Below, in pieces: positions 1 through 5,086 of a stretch of DNA of 5,086 bases. The stretch's first letter is position 1. Each line of letters begins with the position of its first letter. The stretch covers positions 1 through 5,086 of the forward strand of contig JAIDXA010000130.1 in NCBI GenBank assembly GCA_029058705.1. The letters run 5' to 3'. The position numbers were made by a program, and so were the translations under genes. Under the pieces are notes generated by a model. That model was not told where the DNA came from and did not search any database. It worked only from the letters and a program-made list of their open reading frames with translations. The DNA comes from Paramuribaculum sp. GTDB taxonomy: Bacteria; Bacteroidota; Bacteroidia; Bacteroidales; Muribaculaceae.

Positions 1-1626
1 CCATCCAAGTCCGGATTTAAGTTCAACACCATAGGCGTGGACACGTTTCACATTGCGGGGCGAGAAAAATCCTTTTGTAGTCGGCAGCCAGATTATCCAG
101 TTGTCGATTCTGGAATCGAACCACGTCGCGCTTCCGCTGAGACTGAAATCACCGGCTTTTCCGGCAAGAAAGCTGAGACCCGCATCATAAGTATAACCCT
201 CCTCCGCTTTAAGATCCGGATTCCCTCCAGGCATGAAATAGAGGTCATTGAGCGACGGGAATCTGTGGTTGCGCGTAACCGAAGCCTTTGCCATGACATT
301 GCCGCGGTGGCTCAGCACAGCGTCGACAAACAGAGCAGGGACAGGAGCGGCCCACTTTTCGCCAAACAGCTCTTCCCTGACAACCACCGACATTCCCAGA
401 CGTGATGTCGGCTGCCACTTGGCCGACAGCGAACCCGAGAATTCGACTCTTGCCTTATCGTAGCCGATCATGTCGTCCTGTGCCGACGAAACAACAGCCG
501 AGCGGTCCAGACTCCTGACGAAATGCTGATACACGGAAGCCGATGCTGTAAAATACCATTTTGCCGATGGTGTGTATTCGCCCTCGGCCTGACCATAGAG
601 GGTATTGACCCGCGAACGCGAGCTTGTCATCGAGACCATCGGTTTGCCGGGCGAGGTTGCCCTACGGTAGTCATAGGCAAGCCACGTATTGACATAACCT
701 CCCCGAAGACCGGTTTTCCAGTCCGACCTGGAATGATCCCACGAAACGACTCCGCGAAAAGTCCGTTCACGCTGACGGTTGTCGAAATCTGTTTCATCGG
801 CATAGTCGGTCGTAAGCATCGGCAGTTCGCGGTTTGAATTGACAAACCATGCGCTCATCCCGAAACGGTCGCCTCCACGAGGGATGAAATAAACCTCCTG
901 AAGCAGATGTAAATCCCTGAACGAACCGCTGCGGTTACGCTCAGTGGGATTGTACTGTCCGACGATATTGTGATCGTCATCGTAGATGTTGAGTTTTTTA
1001 TCGTGATTTGTGTATTTGAAATCGTTGGGCGACGAGGAATAGACAACGCGTGTTGAAGTTGACCATCGGTCATTGCGGAATGTCAGTCGGCCAAACTCGT
1101 CGAATGTCCTGAACGATCCGATTCCCTGGATATATCCAAGGCCGAACCCCTCCGGCATATCGGGTGCGGTCCCCAGCTTCACAAGACCGCCGAGACCGCC
1201 ACCCGCTTCCGTGACTGAAGAGGAGCCATGAAGCAGAGAGGCCCTGTCGACAAAAAATGAAGGGATAGTCGAAAAATCAGTCATTCCGAGCATCGGATTG
1301 TTGATTCTCATCCCGTTCCAGCTCACCTGTGTGTGCGAGGCGGAAGTTCCCCGGAATGCAACGGTCGAAAGAGTCGCGCGCCCATATGACTTAACGAAAA
1401 CCGATGAATTATATGCCAGCACATCTGCCATCGAAAGCGCCACATTCTCTTTGAGAGCTGTCGAGTCGAAGGTCGTTTTCTGAATTCCGATCTCCTTCAT
1501 CGGGCGTCGCCCGGCTGTGACAACAACATTTCCAAGTTCATGCTTCGGCTCCTGTGCATGCAATCCGGACACGGCCATGACAGCGCCCGACAACATCAAT
1601 ATTTCAAAAGAGTGTCTGCAGGACAT
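1..1626 (-). CDS. btuB: BtuB-type TonB-dependent cobalamin transporter, C-terminus cut by window edge
   Basis: Outer membrane beta-barrel that imports corrinoids into the periplasm using TonB/ExbBD energy. I translated the frame by hand: it is open for 542 codons from an ATG at 1626-1624 to the left edge, with no stop or frameshift. A signal peptide (hydrophobic residues 9-22) ends at L-H-A|Q, cutting after residue 24. The TonB-box-like stretch NVVVTAGRRP (33-42) follows directly, then the plug (about 45-155) with VAFRG, NGMRINNP and a glycine-rich end, then barrel strands. A late barrel motif NPDLKAEEGY begins at residue 469 and is a hallmark of BtuB-like receptors. There is no N-terminal carboxypeptidase-like extension as in SusC transporters. 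Family members are usually about 600-700 residues, so roughly the last fifth is missing. It starts 19 bases after btuG, with no clear Shine-Dalgarno, as is common in Bacteroidetes. Substrate is inferred from the riboswitch, btuG and btuH. The family call is firm. Confidence 0.95.
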   Translation of the reverse strand, partial: MSCRHSFEILMLSGAVMAVSGLHAQEPKHELGNVVVTAGRRPMKEIGIQKTTFDSTALKENVALSMADVLAYNSSVFVKSYGRATLSTVAFRGTSASHTQVSWNGMRINNPMLGMTDFSTIPSFFVDRASLLHGSSSVTEAGGGLGGLVKLGTAPDMPEGFGLGYIQGIGSFRTFDEFGRLTFRNDRWSTSTRVVYSSSPNDFKYTNHDKKLNIYDDDHNIVGQYNPTERNRSGSFRDLHLLQEVYFIPRGGDRFGMSAWFVNSNRELPMLTTDYADETDFDNRQRERTFRGVVSWDHSRSDWKTGLRGGYVNTWLAYDYRRATSPGKPMVSMTSSRSRVNTLYGQAEGEYTPSAKWYFTASASVYQHFVRSLDRSAVVSSAQDDMIGYDKARVEFSGSLSAKWQPTSRLGMSVVVREELFGEKWAAPVPALFVDAVLSHRGNVMAKASVTRNHRFPSLNDLYFMPGGNPDLKAEEGYTYDAGLSFLAGKAGDFSLSGSATWFDSRIDNWIIWLPTTKGFFSPRNVKRVHAYGVELKSGLGW

Positions 1627-1645
1627 ATCAATCTGAACCGTAATT

Positions 1646-2716
1646 TTATTTCCAACAAAACGCGCCAGGCGTTATTCCAACATAAAAAGAGTCGACAGGC
1701 TGCCCGAGCCCGGTAAACCGGTAGATCATGCCTTGTTGCTGATAATCTATGGCGTCGGCCACATAGACATCACTCCGGATTGGGTCGACCGTCAGACCGT
1801 AGAAACGTGTGGAACGTTCCTCAAGAAACGGTCGCACCGGCGGGCGGGCAGCACGGACATCCATGCGCCACACATCGCGATTGATCCAATAGATTGTGTC
1901 GCCGGTCCCGTTTATGGCAAGCCCGGATGGATCGTCTGTGCGACGGAACTGAAACTGGCGCTCGACTTCAAACGTTTCCGTGTCGATGCAATAAAGCGAA
2001 GCCGCTTCATAACCTACCGGATTCCCTTCGTAGCCGCCATCGGTCAATGTCCACAGCCGTCCGAGACAATCGCTTACAAGCGACTTCGGCTGGACTCCAA
2101 CCTCGATTTCGCCGTCGACAGAATCTGTCCGCGTATCTATACGGATGATTTTTTTCTGATAGCTCCAGCAATTGCAATAGACATGGTTGCCGATCTGAAC
2201 CATCTCCTCTGTCGATCCTTGATCGAACATCATGCCCGGCACGGTTATATAGCCTGTGATACGGTACGCGAGCGGATCAACAATAAAAATCCGATTATCC
2301 CATAATTGCGTCACGTAGGCCTTCGTCGGCGAAACAAAATGCATTTCACGCGGCGATGTGAAACCTGTGATCCGCCCGACTTCACGAAATGTAACAGGAT
2401 CAATCGCAAATATGATATGGGAATTGTTCACAACAACCCACCCCAGTCCGTTGCCCATTGTCATTGACTGGGCGACATCGCCGAGCCTGAAGCCGTTGGC
2501 GCGGAAAAAGACTTCGTTGACAACCGAACGGCCAATGGGATCGTAATACGACAGCGACCCGTTTCCATACTGGAAGTTGCCCTCGCAGACTATGAAAAGT
2601 CCGCTGCTGGAAACATCGAAATCCTCAGGCTCGCCGTAGTCCCACTTCATGCAGGAACTTACGGCAAGCATAAGGATCAGGAAGATTGTATATGGCCCTG
2701 AATGTCTCACCGACAA
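1646..2716 (-). CDS. btuG: BtuG-like surface B12-binding beta-propeller lipoprotein (DUF5074/YncE-like)
   Basis: Surface lipoprotein that, in characterised Bacteroides homologues, binds cobalamin extremely tightly and caps BtuB as a lid. The 356-residue product has a hydrophobic signal (11-19) and a lipobox V-S-S-C, with Cys22 as the lipidated residue. The mature part opens with GLFIVCEGNF and GNGSLSYYDP (39-60), the typical first blade of this family, followed by repeated short strands such as IIFAIDP, RIFIVDP, IIRIDT and LYCIDT, spaced as in a seven-bladed propeller. It ends in PGAFCWK, a family-typical tail. Six cysteines besides the lipid one (44, 181, 183, 217, 243, 354) could form disulfides. 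It lies 9 bases after btuH and 19 before btuB, so co-expression is expected. No ATG is available before the signal peptide; the start is TTG at 2716 or GTG at 2710. The substrate is inferred from family and operon. Confidence 0.93.
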   Translation of the reverse strand: MSVRHSGPYTIFLILMLAVSSCMKWDYGEPEDFDVSSSGLFIVCEGNFQYGNGSLSYYDPIGRSVVNEVFFRANGFRLGDVAQSMTMGNGLGWVVVNNSHIIFAIDPVTFREVGRITGFTSPREMHFVSPTKAYVTQLWDNRIFIVDPLAYRITGYITVPGMMFDQGSTEEMVQIGNHVYCNCWSYQKKIIRIDTRTDSVDGEIEVGVQPKSLVSDCLGRLWTLTDGGYEGNPVGYEAASLYCIDTETFEVERQFQFRRTDDPSGLAINGTGDTIYWINRDVWRMDVRAARPPVRPFLEERSTRFYGLTVDPIRSDVYVADAIDYQQQGMIYRFTGLGQPVDSFYVGITPGAFCWK

Positions 2717-2725
2717 GGGGCTTTA
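2708..2725 (-). promoter_or_regulatory. btuG start region with non-ATG start choice
   Basis: An in-frame TAA at 2725-2723 closes the btuG frame upstream, and the first ATG codons fall inside or after the signal peptide core. The start must therefore be TTG (2716-2714) or GTG (2710-2708). GTG gives a 20-residue lipoprotein signal (R-H-S-G-P-Y-T then the hydrophobic core to the lipobox), TTG a 22-residue one; both are workable. No purine-rich ribosome site is evident. The start is 9-15 bases after the btuH TGA, which fits translational coupling to btuH. Confidence 0.6.
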
Positions 2726-3622
2726 TCAGTCAGCAGAATCCACCGAGACGGTGAAGTTGTCCAGACAGACATAAGCGGGAGTGTTCAGCCCATAGAGTCC
2801 GGTGTCCGAGCCCTTGAAGTTAACCTCGACCGCATTGACTTTGCCAAGCGCGCTGAGATCACAGTTGGTCCATTTTGAAATCGTTTCAGTATACGTGGCC
2901 GACCCCGGACGATAGTCACACAGATAGAACTCAACAGGAGCGCCACCGTTTGTGGGGTTGCCTTCACTGTCGAATCCATAGAATTCAACTTTGAACCATC
3001 CCTCGGCTTCCTGGATATTCTTGCCCGGATCGTTTCCGTAGGGGTTTCCGTTCATCAGGACTCCATAGGCGTAGCTTGAATTGCAGACATCTATTCCCAC
3101 AACCTGAAGTTCGGCATTGCCGGTAAAATACATGCGTGAGCAGGAACTCATTGAATTAGGATCGGAGTAGCCGGTGGCGATCACGAATGTATCCGAACCG
3201 CCGGCACCCGCTTTCGTATTGGCTCCGTCGACAGACTGGAGATTGTAGACCGAACACTGGTTATTGTAGCTGTACCACCAGTCTGCAGCCGACTGATCCG
3301 CCGGGTTAGAACGTATGTTCCACTGCGACAGAGCCATTCCGCCGCCATAGAAATCGATTTCATCTGTCCATATGCTCTCGTTGATACCGATATGGAGTCT
3401 GACATCCTCTGTCACAGGAAACTCAGCTTCAGTGAACTGAGTCCCGTCGTATCCATAATAAAGATTCGCACCGTAGGATGTCGGGCCTGCAAGAATATTG
3501 TTTCCGCCTTCAAAACCGATTTCGACAAGACGCGGACTTTCCGGTCCGTCATCATCGGAACATGAAACGAATCCGAATCCCATTGCAAGGACTACCGCAC
3601 TGTAGATCAATTGTTTTTTCAT
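2726..3622 (-). CDS. btuH: BtuH-like surface B12-binding lipoprotein (DUF4465)
   Basis: Predicted surface lipoprotein of the DUF4465 family, whose Bacteroides members (BtuH) bind cobalamin directly and assist its capture at the cell surface. The product has 298 residues. A short basic N-terminus (M-K-K) and hydrophobic core lead to the lipobox F-V-S-C, with Cys21 lipidated. It is followed at once by S-D-D-D, the canonical Bacteroidetes surface-export signal. The beta-rich body shows family landmarks: GGSDTFVIATGYSD (141-154), GWFKVEFYGFDSEG (208-221), VEFYLCDYR (230-238), W..CDLSALGKV (251-262) and the closing G.NTPAYVCLDNF (278-290). Six cysteines remain after the lipid one (123, 161, 180, 235, 254, 286). 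The ATG start at 3622 is supported by the signal peptide. It is the first gene after the cobalamin riboswitch and ends 9 bases before btuG. Assignment rests on remembered family motifs; the operon context makes it strong. Confidence 0.9.
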   Translation of the reverse strand: MKKQLIYSAVVLAMGFGFVSCSDDDGPESPRLVEIGFEGGNNILAGPTSYGANLYYGYDGTQFTEAEFPVTEDVRLHIGINESIWTDEIDFYGGGMALSQWNIRSNPADQSAADWWYSYNNQCSVYNLQSVDGANTKAGAGGSDTFVIATGYSDPNSMSSCSRMYFTGNAELQVVGIDVCNSSYAYGVLMNGNPYGNDPGKNIQEAEGWFKVEFYGFDSEGNPTNGGAPVEFYLCDYRPGSATYTETISKWTNCDLSALGKVNAVEVNFKGSDTGLYGLNTPAYVCLDNFTVSVDSAD

Positions 3623-3863
3623 CTCTGTTTTTCTTTTATGGGGGTTAAATATGTCTTCATCAACACCGCTGTGCCCCGGATTATGGAGTGGAATGAAATG
3701 AGATGAACTGGAAATAACAAACCTGAACCAGACAATGGATAGGACCTTTTCGCCTGTTCAGACGATATATGTCACTACTCCGCCGCCGTATGCGGACCTT
3801 TCCTGTTGCCGTCAGATTGAAGCATTTGCCACTTCGTCCATGTCCCGTGGACTCATCGGTTGA
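3623..3863 (-). promoter_or_regulatory. Long btuH leader, probable riboswitch expression platform
   Basis: About 240 bases separate the aptamer from the btuH ATG and hold no convincing gene. Weak structures are visible on the transcribed strand: a TCCGC/GCGGA stem (3796-3779), a CTGAAC/GTTCAG pair with a 27-base loop (about 3761-3723), and a GGGG (3677-3674) that could pair with CCCCC (3644-3640) just upstream of the AT-rich ribosome-binding region (AAAAGAAAAACAGAG before ATG). No stem followed by a T-run is present, so a classical intrinsic terminator is not evident. Control at the level of translation start is therefore as plausible as transcription termination. The switching mechanism itself is inference. 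Confidence 0.5.
3742..3807 (-). repeat. Imperfect direct repeat in the btuH leader
   Basis: On the plus strand GGACCTTTCCTGTT (3794-3807) and GGACCTTTTCGCCTGTT (3742-3758) are the same sequence apart from a three-base insertion (TCG) in the second. In the transcript this gives AACAGG followed by AAAGGTCC twice, about 52 bases apart. It may reflect local duplication or two alternative partners in leader folding. No function is known to me. Confidence 0.5.
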
Positions 3864-4032
3864 CGGAATGAATGCAGGTTTTCTGACTTGTTCGGGCTGA
3901 TGCGCCTTCCCAGCCTGTTGAGGCCAGTGGCTCAAATGCATCTTCCTGTTCCGGCATCGAATCCGGCTGGAACTTACAGCAGCGGGCACTGTCGCGGATT
4001 TCCACCGCATTCCCTATGGACATTCATTTCCG
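3864..4032 (-). promoter_or_regulatory. Cobalamin riboswitch aptamer
   Basis: RNA sensor for cobalamin, normally switching downstream uptake genes off when the vitamin is abundant. Conserved pieces appear in order on the minus strand: GCGGTGGAAATCCGCGACAG (4008-3989), CCCGCTGCTGTAAGTT (3986-3971), GAGCCACTGG (3933-3924), TGGGAAGGCGCATCA (3912-3898), and the B12 box CAAGTCAGAAAACCTGC (3890-3874). The closing P1 helix is visible: AATGAATG (4028-4021) pairs perfectly with CATTCATT (3874-3867), and beyond one bulged A three more pairs (CGG 4032-4030 with CCG 3866-3864) extend it. The peripheral stem near GTTCC...GGAAC (about 3974-3949) is also visible. It sits directly between a promoter and btuH-btuG-btuB, which fixes its strand and target. 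Confidence 0.95.
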
Positions 4033-4036
4033 GCCA

Positions 4037-4067
4037 CAAAGATAAGTCAATTAACGCTTCCAGCAAC
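4037..4067 (-). promoter_or_regulatory. Bacteroidetes-type promoter for the btuHGB operon
   Basis: The minus strand carries TATCTTTG (4044-4037), an exact match to the Bacteroidetes -7 consensus TAnnTTTG. GTTG (4067-4064), one mismatch from the -33 TTTG box, lies upstream with a 19-base spacer, within the usual range. Transcription would begin around 4034-4030, right at the first P1 bases of the riboswitch. The exact start is inference. Confidence 0.7.
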
Positions 4068-4075
4068 GTTAAATT
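4049..4075. repeat. Inverted repeat overlapping the operon promoter
   Basis: TTAACG (4051-4056) and CGTTAA (4067-4072) are perfect inverted arms around a 10-base centre; allowing one bulged base, the arms extend to AATTAACG and CGTTAAATT (4049-4075). It covers the -33 box and most of the promoter spacer. It could be an operator, a weak hairpin at the 3' end of the upstream gene's transcript (no T-run follows), or chance in AT-rich DNA. Confidence 0.5.
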
Positions 4076-4104
4076 ATATTAATAACCTCTTGTGGCTTTC
4101 CCAT

Positions 4105-5086
4105 TCAACTACCACTCATCGTATTGTCTGCCACACCGCACACCTCGGTCGAGGATTCGCCAAGCACACCGAGCTGTTGCATCAATCCGCTCTGGATCAT
4201 TACGAAGTCCACATATTGCAACGCGACAGGCGAACCGTCGGCATAGACCGCATTCGATATACGCAATCCTACACTCTGCCCTTCGCCTCCGGCCGATTCA
4301 CTGCCTGTTGAAAGAGTGTCGCTGCCGAGATTGTCGGCATAGCCCCACGCAAAAGGCGCAGACGACCATTGTCCCGTCACCGGATCACACGTTCCGTTGG
4401 CAGGCAGACAGATTCCGCGGAATGTCAGTGTAGGCGCAGTTGCCCATGCCGGATAGTATGAGCGCTGTCCGTGGGCCGACGACAGATAGTCGACGAAGCC
4501 GCGGTTTCCGCGGTTGTCGGTCCACTCCACCGACGTGCCGACACCTGCCGGCTTATAATAGGTGACAGAATAGTCATGCAATGTCAGCGGATTTCCCCAT
4601 TCACTCCCCTTGAGCTGATACCATTCATCGTCAGGTAATCCGTTTCCGTTGACATCCTGCATGACCCAGACGGTCCCGGGCTCGTTGGAAACCTTGAACG
4701 CATTGCCGGCAACTGCGATTTCGGCAACTGACTGAGACAACGGAATGCTATGGTCGAAACCGACAACAATATATCCGCCCCACGCTCCGAGCGACACAAA
4801 CTGACCGGCATCGATCCTGCTCTTTGCCCATGTAGCTGCCGCGTCGGCCGTCGTCACACCCGAAGACATTCCACCCGCGGCCGAACCATCGCCGATAAAC
4901 TGTCCCGGCGCCGGCATATATTCCCAGACTTTTGAAACCGAGGGCAACGACCCGGCGGTTGCCGGACGGTAGCGCGCCGACTCGACGCAGTCGACAAAAA
5001 CGACCGTGACGTCCGCCGACACTCCTTCCGCTTCGACTCTGACACGATACTCTCCAGAAACCGAGGGTGTAAAAAACAACTCCGGC
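4105..5086 (-). CDS. PKD/Ig-like cell-surface protein, C-terminal part only; possible accessory corrinoid-uptake protein
   Basis: The reading frame enters from the right edge with no start in view and ends at TGA 4107-4105, so about 326 C-terminal residues are visible. A TTG at 5079 is internal, not the start. Numbering from that codon, residues 2-29 (FFTPSVSGEYRVRV...) are the last strands of a PKD/Ig-like domain. A linker with YMPAPGQFIGDG (54-65) follows, then a conserved beta-rich C-terminal domain: FVSLGAWGGYIVVGFDHSIP (94-113), AVAGNAF (122-128), EPGTVWVMQDVNGNGLPDDE (133-152), SVTYYKP, FAWGYADN (243-250), YVDFVMIQSG and a final GESSTEVCGV. DVNGNGLPDDE resembles a calcium-binding loop. 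I recall similar 'PKD-domain cell surface proteins' beside btuB and YncE-like genes in Bacteroidetes, but know no proven biochemistry. It lies upstream of the riboswitch promoter in the same direction, so may have its own control. No membrane anchor is visible in this part. Confidence 0.85.
   Translation of the reverse strand, partial: PELFFTPSVSGEYRVRVEAEGVSADVTVVFVDCVESARYRPATAGSLPSVSKVWEYMPAPGQFIGDGSAAGGMSSGVTTADAAATWAKSRIDAGQFVSLGAWGGYIVVGFDHSIPLSQSVAEIAVAGNAFKVSNEPGTVWVMQDVNGNGLPDDEWYQLKGSEWGNPLTLHDYSVTYYKPAGVGTSVEWTDNRGNRGFVDYLSSAHGQRSYYPAWATAPTLTFRGICLPANGTCDPVTGQWSSAPFAWGYADNLGSDTLSTGSESAGGEGQSVGLRISNAVYADGSPVALQYVDFVMIQSGLMQQLGVLGESSTEVCGVADNTMSGS

Noticed and set aside
1..1626. Possible broken btuB, because only short complete ORFs appear in this stretch
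   Set aside because: Hand translation of the minus strand shows one uninterrupted frame from 1626 to the edge; only the stop codon is outside the window.
1733..2305. 190-codon plus-strand open frame opposite btuG
   Set aside because: It lies wholly antisense to a well-supported gene, lacks recognisable motifs or signal, and is explained as a shadow of btuG codon use.
1..3622. SusC/SusD-type polysaccharide utilisation locus
   Set aside because: The transporter lacks the SusC N-terminal extension, no SusD helical-repeat protein or glycoside hydrolase is present, and the cobalamin riboswitch points to B12.
3779..3796. Intrinsic terminator candidate TCCGC/GCGGA in the leader
   Set aside because: The stem is only five pairs and is not followed by a T-run on the transcribed strand.
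3812..3856. 14-codon leader ORF (M-S-P-R-D-M-D...) just after the aptamer
   Set aside because: No ribosome-binding signal and too short to judge; its position is suggestive but chance is equally likely.
3681..4010. 109-codon minus-strand open frame across the riboswitch and leader
   Set aside because: It runs through conserved aptamer elements, including the B12 box; the RNA explains the sequence and the peptide has no protein-like features.
3888..4082. 64-codon plus-strand open frame antisense to the riboswitch
   Set aside because: It is antisense to the aptamer and promoter, with a low-complexity peptide and no ribosome site.
1..5086. tRNA or rRNA genes, CRISPR arrays, insertion sequences or attachment sites
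   Set aside because: None seen: no regularly spaced repeats, no transposase motifs or terminal inverted repeats, and no tRNA-like cloverleaf outside the genes.

Overview
The window looks like a Bacteroidota chromosome fragment, most likely from the order Bacteroidales. Three things point there: a lipoprotein signal followed by the acidic surface-export motif C-S-D-D-D, a promoter of the Bacteroidetes type (TTTG-like box, 19 bases, TAnnTTTG), and a surface B12-uptake gene set known only from this phylum. Base composition is balanced by eye, and all genes lie on the minus strand, so the window is transcribed from right to left.

Layout from right to left (transcription order). 5086-4105 holds the C-terminal part of a large secreted PKD/Ig-like surface protein, cut by the window edge. 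4104-4034 is a short spacer with a good promoter that overlaps an inverted repeat. 4032-3864 is a clear cobalamin (adenosylcobalamin-family) riboswitch aptamer. 3863-3623 is a long leader without a convincing gene that probably contains the expression platform. Then come three tightly packed genes: btuH (DUF4465 lipoprotein, 3622-2726), btuG (beta-propeller surface lipoprotein of the DUF5074/YncE-like group, 2716-1646) and btuB (TonB-dependent outer membrane transporter, from 1626 and running off the left edge). The gaps are 9 and 19 bases, so they almost certainly form one operon.

In the accepted model for gut Bacteroides, BtuG and BtuH are surface-exposed B12-binding lipoproteins. BtuG sits as a lid on BtuB and hands corrinoid to it, and BtuB imports it using TonB energy. 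When cobalamin is plentiful the riboswitch turns the operon off. The core system here is therefore known biology, well preserved and without frameshifts in the visible parts.

The least explained parts are the upstream PKD-type protein, which has a calcium-loop-like motif and may be a further corrinoid-acquisition component; the long leader with an imperfect direct repeat; the palindrome over the promoter; and the forced non-ATG start of btuG.
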